Shown here: positions 1 through 6,086 of the stretch, piece by piece | How positions within the stretch are numbered: the first letter of the stretch is position 1 | How the letters are laid out: every line of letters starts with the position of its first letter | Assembly (NCBI GenBank): GCA_934569425.1 | Contig: CAKTKM010000087.1 | Span: 1 to 6,086 of the forward strand | DNA: 6,086 nucleotides | Direction: 5' to 3' | DNA from: an uncultured Oscillospiraceae bacterium | GTDB taxonomy: Bacteria > Bacillota > Clostridia > Oscillospirales > Oscillospiraceae | The notes under the pieces: model-generated | Database searches by the model: none | What the model was told of the DNA's origin: nothing | Seen by the model: only the letters and a program-made list of their open reading frames with translations | Position numbers and translations under genes: made by a program

Positions 1-1665
1 TCTGAAACGCTCTGCCTGCGCCAGCAAGTCCTCCGCACCTTGCAGCATGGTCTCCGTCACTTGGCTGCCGCCGGTCAACCGCGCCAGCTCCATGCGCCGC
101 TGCGCCCGGTCTAACTGCCGCACCTGCGTGAAGGTACGGCCTTCCGACTCGCCCTTTTCCACGGAAAAATGGGTATCCGCCATAGCCGCCAGCTGCGGCA
201 GATGGGTGACGCACAGCACTTGCTTCCGGCGGCTGATCCGTGCCATCTTTTCGGCCACCTTCTGCGCCGCCCGTCCGGAGACGCCGGTGTCTACCTCATC
301 AAACACAAGAGTCGCCACCTGATCCTGCTCACTCAGCACATTCTTCATTGCCAGCATAATGCGCGCCAACTCACCGCCTGAGGCAATTTTATGAATGGGC
401 TTCATCTCTTCACCCACGTTTGCAGACATCAAAAACCGCACCTGATCCATACCGGTGGCGTCCAGCGGCTTTTCGGTGAAATCTACCAGAAAGCGGATCT
501 TTCCCATATCCAGCTGCCGCAGCTCCGTCAGAATAGCCTGCGACAGCGCCTCTCCTGCCGCCCTGCGGGCGGCGGACAACTCCTCCGCAGCCTTGCGGGC
601 AGCCTTTTCCGCCTTTGTATGATCCTTTTCCAGCCGCGCCAGCGCGTCACCGGCATAGGCAATGTCGTCCAGCTCTGTCTTACACTTGTCCAGATATGCC
701 AGCATATCCTCTACCGTGGCGCCATACTTCTTTTTCAGGCGGTACAGCCGATCCAGCCGCCCCTCGATCTCATCCAGTTCATTGGGCGAGAAATCAAAGC
801 TCTCCCGCTGCTCTGCCACCGCGTCGGCAATATCATAGACCTCGCTGTAGGCTTCCGTCAATCGCTCATACAGCCCACTAAAGCCATCATCCAGATGGCG
901 TACCCCGCCCAGGGCTTCCTGCGCACGCCTCAATAGGCTCAACACACCATCGCTGTCACTGCCGCCGTTCAAACAGTAATCCGCGCCGGAAACGGCAGCG
1001 ATAAATTTTTCTGCGTTGCGCAGCAGATTACGGCGGCTCAGAAGCTCCTCTTCCTCGCCGTCCTTCAGCTTAGCGCGTTCCAATTCATCGATTTGGTATT
1101 GCAGCGTGTCCATCCGCCGCGCCTTTTCCGCCTCGTCCATTTGCAGGGCATTCATTTTTCGACGTATTTCTGTCAAGTGATTATACTTGTCGAGATATAC
1201 GTTCAAAAGGCTGCTGACCTTTCCGTAGCTATCCAGATATGATAGATGCTGCTCCTCATCCAGCAGCTGTTGTCCGTCATGCTGACCATGGATATTTACC
1301 AGACGGCTTCCCAACATCCGCAGCTGCGACACTGTGACCGGTCGTCCATTTACCCGGCAGATGTTCTTGCCGTCCGCGCCGATCTCACGCTGCAGCATCA
1401 AATTGCCATCCTCATCCGGTAAAATGCCCAGCTCCTCGCATACTGCGGGTGCCGCATGAGAAAACAGCGCACTGACAAAGGCCTTATCCGCACCGGTGCG
1501 GATAAGATCCCGGGAGGTACGCTGTCCCAGCACGGCGCTCATGGCGTCGATCACGATGGATTTTCCCGCGCCGGTCTCGCCGGTCAGGGTGTTAAAACCC
1601 GCCTGGAAGGCGATCTCCGCCTCCTGAATGATGGCAATATTCTCAATATGAAGCAGTTCCAGCAT
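1..1665 (-). CDS. recN: DNA repair protein RecN (SMC-like ATPase), 3' end cut by window edge
   Basis: RecN is a cytoplasmic SMC-family ATPase recruited early to DNA double-strand breaks, where it helps tether and present ends for RecA-dependent repair. The frame is open from ATG at 1665 to base 1, giving 555 residues (MLELLHIENIAII...). The family is usually about 550-580 residues, so only a few C-terminal residues and the stop are missing. Visible motifs are Walker A GETGAGKS at residues 29-36 (K35), the RecN-typical IHGQHD at 125-130, a charged coiled-coil-like middle region (about 150-370), the ABC signature SGGE at 429-432, Walker B LVFDEVD ending at D459, and the switch histidine in VTHLPQ (H488). 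The start is supported by a strong AAGGAGGG six bases upstream. It lies 18 bp after argR, the usual Firmicutes position, and is probably co-transcribed. A 24-bp palindrome lies within codons 54-61. Identification is secure from the motifs. Confidence 0.97.
   Translation of the reverse strand, partial: MLELLHIENIAIIQEAEIAFQAGFNTLTGETGAGKSIVIDAMSAVLGQRTSRDLIRTGADKAFVSALFSHAAPAVCEELGILPDEDGNLMLQREIGADGKNICRVNGRPVTVSQLRMLGSRLVNIHGQHDGQQLLDEEQHLSYLDSYGKVSSLLNVYLDKYNHLTEIRRKMNALQMDEAEKARRMDTLQYQIDELERAKLKDGEEEELLSRRNLLRNAEKFIAAVSGADYCLNGGSDSDGVLSLLRRAQEALGGVRHLDDGFSGLYERLTEAYSEVYDIADAVAEQRESFDFSPNELDEIEGRLDRLYRLKKKYGATVEDMLAYLDKCKTELDDIAYAGDALARLEKDHTKAEKAARKAAEELSAARRAAGEALSQAILTELRQLDMGKIRFLVDFTEKPLDATGMDQVRFLMSANVGEEMKPIHKIASGGELARIMLAMKNVLSEQDQVATLVFDEVDTGVSGRAAQKVAEKMARISRRKQVLCVTHLPQLAAMADTHFSVEKGESEGRTFTQVRQLDRAQRRMELARLTGGSQVTETMLQGAEDLLAQAERFR
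1483..1506. repeat. Perfect 24-bp palindrome within recN
   Basis: The plus strand reads CTTATCCGCACC followed directly by its exact reverse complement GGTGCGGATAAG, with no spacer and no mismatch. Pairing stops at both flanks (C1482 opposite A1507... mismatched). It covers recN codons 54-61 in perfect register, so sense and antisense strands both encode LIRTGADK. The peptide belongs to a RecN region conserved in Firmicutes, so part of the symmetry is imposed by protein sequence, but the synonymous positions also have to match. Function is unknown; it could be a chance outcome, a dimeric-protein site or a cruciform-prone element. Confidence 0.9.
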
Positions 1666-1671
1666 AGCAAG

Positions 1672-1679
1672 CCCTCCTT
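1672..1679 (-). promoter_or_regulatory. Ribosome binding site of recN
   Basis: AAGGAGGG on the minus strand lies six bases before the recN ATG, in the 18-bp argR-recN spacer. It is the strongest Shine-Dalgarno match in the window and fixes the recN start. Confidence 0.9.
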
Positions 1680-1683
1680 GCTC

Positions 1684-2136
1684 TCAGTGCAGCATCTGTT
1701 TCACCTGTTCACAAAAATCCAATGCATGAATATTGTCGTGGAACACCAGAAAAATGGTGTCATCTCCTGCCAGTGTCCCCACAATATCGGTATCGTCCAT
1801 GTTGTCCAGAGCAAAGGCCGCGCCCTGTGCCATACCCTCGATGGTTTTCAGGACCGCAATATTCTGTGCCGCCTCCACACTGATCACACTCTCCCGAAAG
1901 ATGGTGCGCAGCTTATCGGCAAAGTTCAGCTTTGTCTTCTGCACGGATACGGCGTAGCGGTATTTTCCCTGTCCTGTCGGCTCCTTTACAAGGTGCAGCT
2001 GCTTGATGTCCCGGGAAATGGTGGCCTGTGTAGAGCGGATCCCCAGATCATTCAGCCGCTGCAGCAGCTGCTCCTGGGTTTCAATGGCCTCCTCGCTGAT
2101 GATCTGCAGCAGTTTCTCCTGTCGCACATTTTTCAT
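1684..2136 (-). CDS. argR: Arginine repressor ArgR/AhrC
   Basis: This is a hexameric, arginine-responsive transcription factor that represses arginine biosynthesis genes and in many Firmicutes activates catabolic ones. At 150 residues it is standard length. The N-terminal winged helix (about 1-65) carries the recognition segment STQATISRDIK at 35-45, the hallmark of the family. The C-terminal oligomerisation and arginine-binding domain (about 80-150) has AQGAAFALD (103-111) and GTLAGDDT (120-127); in the family the acidic pair of the GDD motif contacts the arginine ligand. The ATG overlaps the nadK stop as ATGA, and a GGGAGG lies nine bases upstream inside nadK, so translation is probably coupled. 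recN begins 18 bp downstream. No clear ARG-box pair was found around the gene, so autoregulation cannot be argued from this window. The regulator may act mainly on distant arg genes. Confidence 0.96.
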   Translation of the reverse strand: MKNVRQEKLLQIISEEAIETQEQLLQRLNDLGIRSTQATISRDIKQLHLVKEPTGQGKYRYAVSVQKTKLNFADKLRTIFRESVISVEAAQNIAVLKTIEGMAQGAAFALDNMDDTDIVGTLAGDDTIFLVFHDNIHALDFCEQVKQMLH

Positions 2137-3002
2137 TTCTCGCAGCCTCCCATTTTATAATCAAGGATCTCGCAGAAACTCTTTTTGCTGAGCCGCACCA
2201 GTCCCATAGCAAACTTGGACTGGCGTACACGAACACGGTCGCCGTTTTTCAGGGAGAACGCTTTGCCGCCGTCGGCGGAAAGATACACGAATTTCCGGTT
2301 GGCATCCGCCGCCTCAATGGTGATCACATGCTCCGGAGACAGCACATAGGACGTTGCCCGTGTGGAGTGCGGACAGATCGGAGTAATCAGCAGATTTCGT
2401 GCCGTCGGCTCCACGATAGGGCCGCCCGCCGCCATGGAATATCCGGTGGAACCGGTGGGCGTGGAGATCACCACACCGTCGCCTGTCACCTTGGTGAGCC
2501 GTCCTTCTTCTGTAAAGATGTCAAGCCTTACGACCCGCGCCACGGCACCTTTTGACACCACGGCATCATTCAGGGCGATATTGCTGTAAACCGCATTTCC
2601 GTTCCGGAAAATGGTCACGTCCAGCATCATACGGGATTCCACCACAAAATTCCAGTTTTCCAGATCCCGCAGCCGCTCCAGCTCGTTGGCCTCCAGCTCC
2701 GACATAAAGCCGAGGCTCCCCAGATTGATGCCCAGCACCGGCACATTGTGTAGCGCCGCCGTGCGGCTCAGGTGCAGAATGGTACCATCTCCGCCGAAGG
2801 CGATCATCAGATCGGCGCTCCTGATCTCCTGCTGCAGCTGCCGCACAGGTACGCCCAGTTCATCGCCGTAGCCGTCCCGGTGGAACGGCAGACACACAAC
2901 AGTTTCAAATCCGATGCCCTCCAGAATGGCCTTGGCATCCTTAGCCACCTGCAGCTCACTATCCCGATAGGGATTGGGGCATAGGATCACTTTCTTTTTC
3001 AA
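2133..3002 (-). CDS. nadK: NAD kinase (ATP/polyphosphate-NAD 2'-phosphotransferase)
   Basis: This cytoplasmic enzyme phosphorylates NAD+ to NADP+ and is the only known route to NADP(H). The 289-residue product is of normal length. It shows the phosphate-donor motif GGDGT at 70-74 (D72 is the expected catalytic aspartate), then LGINLGSLGFM (90-100), the NAD-contacting LNDAVV (144-149, the ND variant of the usual NE motif), and GDGVVISTPTGSTGYS at 174-189 followed by AAGGP. The start codon is TTG, not ATG. It overlaps the tlyA stop as TTGA and has AAGGGG seven bases upstream. No in-frame ATG lies close by, and the MKKKVILCPNP N-terminus fits the family, so TTG is the best start. The stop overlaps argR as ATGA. 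Expression is probably coupled to tlyA. Confidence 0.97.
   Translation of the reverse strand: MKKKVILCPNPYRDSELQVAKDAKAILEGIGFETVVCLPFHRDGYGDELGVPVRQLQQEIRSADLMIAFGGDGTILHLSRTAALHNVPVLGINLGSLGFMSELEANELERLRDLENWNFVVESRMMLDVTIFRNGNAVYSNIALNDAVVSKGAVARVVRLDIFTEEGRLTKVTGDGVVISTPTGSTGYSMAAGGPIVEPTARNLLITPICPHSTRATSYVLSPEHVITIEAADANRKFVYLSADGGKAFSLKNGDRVRVRQSKFAMGLVRLSKKSFCEILDYKMGGCEK
2146..2151 (-). promoter_or_regulatory. Ribosome binding site of argR
   Basis: GGGAGG on the minus strand lies nine bases before the argR ATG, within the last codons of nadK. Together with the ATGA overlap it supports coupled translation. Confidence 0.75.
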
Positions 3003-3814
3003 TGCGCTTCCCCTTCTTTCAACGTCTCGTGGGATGCCGCCACCACAGCGCGCAGGTCAACGGCAGCGTCAGGCTCCTCAGACTTGCGAATATATCCCAG
3101 ATATTCAATATTTCCCTCCGGACCGCGGATGGGAGAGTATGTTAGGCCTAATATTGTAAAGTTATTTTCCTTTACATATTCCAGAAAATGCTCCAGCACC
3201 TCCAAATGAACCGCGCTGTCCCGGACAACGCCTTTCTTCCCGACCTTTTCCCGTCCCGCCTCAAACTGCGGCTTGATCAGGCAGGCAACCTCTCCGCCCT
3301 CCTTCAAAAGCCCGTACAGCGCTGGAAAAATCAACTTCAGGGAAATAAAGGACACGTCAATGGACGCGAAATCCAGAGGATCCGGTACCTGTTCTGCCGT
3401 CAGTGTGCGGGCATTGGTCTTTTCCAGACACACGACCCTCGGATCGGTACGCAGCTTCCAAGCCAATTGATTGGTCCCCACATCCACAGCGTAGACCTTA
3501 GCGGCACCGTTCTGCAGCATGCAGTCGGTAAATCCGCCGGTGGAGGAACCAATATCTGCACAGATCTTGCCCTCCAGCGCGATAGGCCATACCTGCATGG
3601 CCTTTTCCAGCTTTAAGCCGCCCCGGCTCACATACCGCAGCGTCTTGCCGCGTACCTCGATGTGGGCGTCATTGGGAACCGCTGTGCCGGGCTTGTCCAC
3701 CTTTTGATTATTGACGTATACGATCCCCGCCATAATGGTAGCCTGTGCCTTCTGGCGGCTCTCCTGCAAGCCCTGCTCCACCAGCAGAACATCCAGTCTC
3801 GTCTTATTGCTCAT
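2999..3814 (-). CDS. tlyA: TlyA family rRNA (cytidine-2'-O)-methyltransferase
   Basis: This is an S4-domain/FtsJ-like SAM-dependent methyltransferase. Characterised TlyA proteins 2'-O-methylate cytidines in 16S and/or 23S rRNA at the subunit interface, and their loss gives capreomycin resistance in mycobacteria. The older 'hemolysin' label is probably a side observation. The 271-residue protein has an N-terminal S4 RNA-binding domain (about 5-65, TRLDVLLVEQGL...), the linker SRGGLKL (63-69), SAM motif I DIGSSTGGFTD (87-97), DVSFIS (153-158) and KPQFE (181-185). K68, D153, K181 and E237 line up, one position shifted, with the catalytic tetrad I recall for M. tuberculosis TlyA. The ATG at 3814 lies inside the last codons of dxs (11 bp overlap) and has GGAGGAGG six bases upstream. 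The stop overlaps nadK. Whether it modifies one or both rRNAs cannot be told here. A short AT-rich, rare-codon patch occurs around residues 217-226. Confidence 0.95.
   Translation of the reverse strand: MSNKTRLDVLLVEQGLQESRQKAQATIMAGIVYVNNQKVDKPGTAVPNDAHIEVRGKTLRYVSRGGLKLEKAMQVWPIALEGKICADIGSSTGGFTDCMLQNGAAKVYAVDVGTNQLAWKLRTDPRVVCLEKTNARTLTAEQVPDPLDFASIDVSFISLKLIFPALYGLLKEGGEVACLIKPQFEAGREKVGKKGVVRDSAVHLEVLEHFLEYVKENNFTILGLTYSPIRGPEGNIEYLGYIRKSEEPDAAVDLRAVVAASHETLKEGEAH
3010..3015 (-). promoter_or_regulatory. Ribosome binding site deciding the nadK TTG start
   Basis: AAGGGG on the minus strand, inside the 3' end of tlyA, lies seven bases before TTG 3002. No ATG or GTG sits at a suitable distance in the nadK frame, so this site supports the non-canonical start. 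Confidence 0.75.
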
Positions 3815-5660
3815 GACACGCCTCCTCCAGAGCCTTTGCTATGCTTGCGGCGTCCAGCCCCATCTGCGCGTACAGCTGCGGTACGCTGCCATGACAGGGG
3901 ATCGTGTCGCCCAGGTTCTTCAAAATGAGTTTCTCCGGCATTCGTCCCTGCTGCGCCAAAATAGCCGTCAGCCGCTGCCCCACACAGCCGCTTCCTATGC
4001 AGTCCTCCAGTACCAGAAGACATTTTTCATCGCCCAACGCCGCCAGCACTTCTTCGCTTTTCAGCGGCGCAATTGCGTTCAGCTTCACTACGCGGCTCGT
4101 GATCCCTGCGCTCCGCAGTATCTCAGCCGCCGCCAACGCCTCATTGATCAATATACCGTAACTGAGGATGGTACAATCCTTGCCTTTCTTCAGCTCCGTA
4201 AACATCTCATCGCCGCAGCAGCCACGGTACGCGCTCTCTCCTCCACGGGAATAGCGCACAGCCACCGGCCCATTGATCTCCAGCACCGCCCGCCGCAGCA
4301 TATGACGCAGCTCAGCAAAGCTGGCGGGACACAGTACCGTCATGTGGGGTACCTGCGCCAGATACAGCGCGTCAAAGCAACCGTGATGGGTCTCGCCATC
4401 GGCGCCCACAAGGCCTGCCCGATCCACACCCAGCACAACATGCAGCCTGTCCAGTGCCACATCTTCGATCAGCATGTCATAGCCCCGCTGCAAAAAGCTG
4501 GCATACACCGCAAACACAGGCAAAAGCCCCTGCTTGGCCATACCGCCTGCCATGGACACGGCGTGACCCTCGGCAATTCCCACGTCAAACAACCGCTCCG
4601 GATACTTTTCCGCAAAGGATGTCAGACCCGTTCCCTCCTGCATGGCGGCGGTGATGGCACATATCCGTGCATCCTCCTCCGCCAGCGCGGTCAGCTCCTG
4701 CCCGAACACATGGGAGAAATCCAAGCCTCCGGTATGCAGCGGCTTACCCGTAGCCGCGTCAAAGGGCGCGACGCCATGATACTCCGCCGGACGTTTCTCT
4801 GCTGGTGTATAGCCCTTTCCCTTTACGGTTCGCACATGAAGCAAAACAGGACGTTCCTGTTCCCGCGCCCATTGCAGAGACCGCTCCAGTGCCTCCACAT
4901 CGTGTCCGTCCACCGGTCCCATGTAGGTGAAGCCCATGCTTTCGAACATGGAGCTGCCCGGCAGCAGCGTTTTTTTCAGTGCCGTTTTCACATGATGGCT
5001 GACACGGTAGATCCTGCCGCCGATCGCTCCCGTTCCCAGAAGCTGACGATACCACTTCTTAAACCTGTAATACCCCGGCTTTGTCCGCAGACGAGAAAGA
5101 TGTCTGCTGACCGCTCCTACGTTGGGCGCGATAGACATTCCGTTATCGTTGAGGATCACGATCAGCGGTTCACCGGAGGCGCCTGCGTTGTTGAGCCCCT
5201 CAAAGCTCAACCCGCCGCCCAGCGCTCCGTCTCCGATCAGCGCCACAACGTCATACTTCTCCTGCCGCATGGTGCGTGCCTTGGCCATACCCAGCGCCAC
5301 AGACACAGAATTGGAGGCGTGTCCTGCGATGAAAGCATCATGTACGCTTTCGTAGGGCTTCGGAAAGCCGGAAAGCCCGCCCAACTGCCGCAGTGTGTCA
5401 AACCGCTCGCGTCGTCCCGTCAGGATCTTATGCACATAGCACTGGTGTCCTACGTCGAACACCAGCCGGTCATGAGTCGTGTCAAACACCCGGTGGATGG
5501 CCACCGTCAGTTCCACCACGCCCAGATTAGACGCCAAATGACCGCCTGTCTTTGCCACGCTGTTCACCAGAAAGGTGCGCAGCTCCTCACAAAGCCGACG
5601 GGTCTCTTCCTTGTTCAGTGCCTTCACATCGGAAGGACCGTGGATCGTTTCCAGTATCAA
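3804..5660 (-). CDS. dxs: 1-deoxy-D-xylulose-5-phosphate synthase (DXS)
   Basis: DXS is the thiamine-diphosphate enzyme that condenses pyruvate and glyceraldehyde 3-phosphate to DXP, the first step of the MEP isoprenoid pathway and a precursor of thiamine and pyridoxal in many bacteria. Numbered from the chosen start (618 residues), GGHLASNLG is at 39-47 (H41 matches the substrate-binding histidine), the ThDP/Mg motif GDGALGGG starts at 143 and runs to NDNGMSI at 171-177. FDVGIAEGHA (358-367) contains the catalytic glutamate E364, and DRAGLVGADGETHHG (413-427) is the pyrimidine-domain loop. The C-terminal transketolase domain is complete. The frame can begin at GTG 5669, but GAGGG (5673-5669) would overlap that codon. 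It sits eight bases before TTG 5660, and the product MILETIHGPSDVK then aligns with the usual DXS N-terminus, so TTG is preferred. The stop overlaps tlyA by 11 bp. It lies 16 bp after the membrane protein gene, so is likely co-transcribed. Confidence 0.96.
   Translation of the reverse strand: MILETIHGPSDVKALNKEETRRLCEELRTFLVNSVAKTGGHLASNLGVVELTVAIHRVFDTTHDRLVFDVGHQCYVHKILTGRRERFDTLRQLGGLSGFPKPYESVHDAFIAGHASNSVSVALGMAKARTMRQEKYDVVALIGDGALGGGLSFEGLNNAGASGEPLIVILNDNGMSIAPNVGAVSRHLSRLRTKPGYYRFKKWYRQLLGTGAIGGRIYRVSHHVKTALKKTLLPGSSMFESMGFTYMGPVDGHDVEALERSLQWAREQERPVLLHVRTVKGKGYTPAEKRPAEYHGVAPFDAATGKPLHTGGLDFSHVFGQELTALAEEDARICAITAAMQEGTGLTSFAEKYPERLFDVGIAEGHAVSMAGGMAKQGLLPVFAVYASFLQRGYDMLIEDVALDRLHVVLGVDRAGLVGADGETHHGCFDALYLAQVPHMTVLCPASFAELRHMLRRAVLEINGPVAVRYSRGGESAYRGCCGDEMFTELKKGKDCTILSYGILINEALAAAEILRSAGITSRVVKLNAIAPLKSEEVLAALGDEKCLLVLEDCIGSGCVGQRLTAILAQQGRMPEKLILKNLGDTIPCHGSVPQLYAQMGLDAASIAKALEEACHEQ
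3821..3828 (-). promoter_or_regulatory. Ribosome binding site of tlyA
   Basis: GGAGGAGG on the minus strand, formed by the Glu-rich last codons of dxs, lies six bases before the tlyA ATG. It explains how tlyA is initiated from inside dxs. Confidence 0.85.
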
Positions 5661-5668
5661 GACGCGCA

Positions 5669-5673
5669 CCCTC
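5669..5673 (-). promoter_or_regulatory. Ribosome binding site deciding the dxs start
   Basis: GAGGG on the minus strand sits between the stop of the membrane protein gene and dxs. It is eight bases before TTG 5660 but overlaps the alternative GTG at 5669, so it supports TTG as the dxs start. Confidence 0.65.
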
Positions 5674-5676
5674 GTT

Positions 5677-6086
5677 TCAGCGATATAAATGCAGCGCGTG
5701 CATGATCCGCGCTACCCGATATACCACAGCGGTACATTCGTTGATGGCTACCTTTTTGAAAAGCGCCTTTCCGCCGATGGTCAACCCGGAGATCAGCGCC
5801 GTTACACCGATGGAGAGCATAATGCTGGTGGTGCTGAAATCCCGCTGCAGGGCGCTGACGATCACCGCCGCGGTGGAACCGCTGACAATACCGCAGATGT
5901 CGCCCACCACATCGTTGCATACCGAACTGACCCTGTTGGCGTTGGACAGCAGCTTTATAGCCTCCCGGCCGCCCTTTTCCTTGTGAGCCGCCATGGAGTG
6001 GAAGGGCTTGGGATCCGCCGCCGTCACCGCCACGCCGATCATATCGAACACGATGCCCAACGCGATAAAAGCCACCAGCACAAGGA
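5677..6086 (-). CDS. CNNM/DUF21-like (CorB-annotated) small membrane protein, N-terminus outside window
   Basis: The frame is open to the window edge, so the 5' end is missing. An internal GTG at 6081 is an unlikely start because Leu precedes it in frame and no ribosome binding site is visible. The visible 135 or so residues contain a hydrophobic segment LVAFIALGIVFDMIGVAVTA, a polar conserved-looking stretch with KPFHSMAA, REAIKLLSNANRVSSVCND, then hydrophobic segments around VVGDICGIVSGSTAAVIVSAL and IMLSIGVTALISGLTIGGKALF, and a basic C-terminus. This looks like the small proteins often annotated 'Mg2+ and Co2+ transporter CorB' in clostridia, related to the membrane part of CNNM (DUF21) proteins but with no CBS pair. 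Small residues and N/G/S within the helices resemble a CNNM ion-conducting core. Metal transport is therefore only an inference from remote similarity. It ends 16 bp before dxs and is likely in the same transcript. No experimentally based function is known to me. Confidence 0.75.
   Translation of the reverse strand, partial: LVLVAFIALGIVFDMIGVAVTAADPKPFHSMAAHKEKGGREAIKLLSNANRVSSVCNDVVGDICGIVSGSTAAVIVSALQRDFSTTSIMLSIGVTALISGLTIGGKALFKKVAINECTAVVYRVARIMHALHLYR

Larger units (their letters stand above)
1..6086 (-). other. Putative single operon: CNNM-like gene, dxs, tlyA, nadK, argR, recN
   Basis: All six genes share one strand. The junctions, in order, are a 16-bp gap, an 11-bp overlap, a 4-bp TTGA overlap, a 4-bp ATGA overlap and an 18-bp gap. 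No hairpin followed by a T-run separates any pair, and no gap is long enough for an ordinary intergenic promoter. This gene order is familiar from clostridial genomes. The promoter is expected beyond the right edge, and both the recN stop and the terminator beyond the left edge. Internal promoters inside coding sequence cannot be excluded. Confidence 0.8.

Noticed and set aside
557..573. GC-rich hairpin, seven-base stem GCCGCCC with a three-base loop
   Set aside because: It lies inside recN, encodes an Ala/Arg-rich stretch and has no T-run on either side, so it does not look like a terminator. Such stems are common in GC-rich coding DNA.
391..936. Plus-strand open frame of 181 codons opposite recN
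   Set aside because: It is in antisense codon register with recN, whose signature motif and coiled-coil region account for this DNA.
1724..1745. ARG-box-like half site (TGAATATT) near the 3' end of argR, upstream of recN
   Set aside because: Only one half resembles the consensus, the second half is missing, and the bases encode the FHDNIHALDF segment of ArgR.
1456..2160. Plus-strand open frame of 234 codons opposite recN and argR
   Set aside because: recN and argR happen to share a reading frame and few rare codons, so the antisense frame stays open across both. The composition is shadow-like and there are no motifs.
5190..5211. Inverted repeat GTTGAGC with an eight-base loop, within dxs
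   Set aside because: The stem is only seven bases and is fully explained by coding for the conserved EGLNNAG region of DXS. It is close to chance expectation.
3711..5705. Large plus-strand open frame of 664 codons opposite dxs
   Set aside because: It lies in exact antisense codon register with a clearly real dxs, has no ribosome binding site or recognisable domain, and its length follows from dxs avoiding TTA, CTA and TCA.
5861..5880. Short symmetric sequence CACCGC-C-GCGGTG near the dxs-upstream gene
   Set aside because: Six-base arms around one base are expected by chance in GC-rich DNA, and it lies in a hydrophobic Ala/Val-rich coding segment.

Overview
The window is one uninterrupted stretch of minus-strand genes with almost no non-coding DNA. 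In transcription order (right to left) it carries the 3' part of a small CNNM/DUF21-like membrane protein gene, dxs, tlyA, nadK, argR and nearly all of recN. The gene content and order match the conserved Firmicutes housekeeping cluster in which isoprenoid synthesis (dxs), a rRNA 2'-O-methyltransferase (tlyA), NAD kinase, the arginine repressor and the RecN repair ATPase follow one another. The base composition is moderately GC-rich, the Dxs N-terminus is of the 'LETIHGPSDVKAL' type, and a CorB-like membrane protein precedes dxs. Together these suggest a gut clostridium of the Oscillospiraceae/Ruminococcaceae kind (for example the Flavonifractor/Oscillibacter neighbourhood). That placement is inferred from memory of these families, not from a search.

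Layout on the minus strand: 6086-5677 membrane protein (5' end outside the window); 16 bp gap; 5660-3804 dxs (likely TTG start); 11 bp overlap; 3814-2999 tlyA; 4 bp TTGA overlap; 3002-2133 nadK (TTG start); 4 bp ATGA overlap; 2136-1684 argR; 18 bp gap; 1665-1 recN, with only its last few codons and stop missing. The tight spacing and overlaps imply one polycistronic mRNA with translational coupling. No convincing promoter or terminator is visible, so both probably lie outside the window.

The genes do not form one pathway. Dxs makes DXP for isoprenoids (and for thiamine and pyridoxal in many bacteria), NadK makes the NADP(H) that the MEP pathway and biosynthesis consume, TlyA modifies ribosomes, ArgR senses arginine, and RecN handles double-strand breaks. 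What links them is an old conserved gene order.

I found no mobile element, CRISPR array, defence system or RNA gene, and no evidence of an undescribed multi-gene system. The most unusual feature is a perfect 24-bp palindrome inside recN (1483-1506), in register with eight codons so that both strands encode the same octapeptide. Lesser points are two TTG starts, a rare-codon AT-rich patch in tlyA and the uncharacterised membrane protein in front of dxs.
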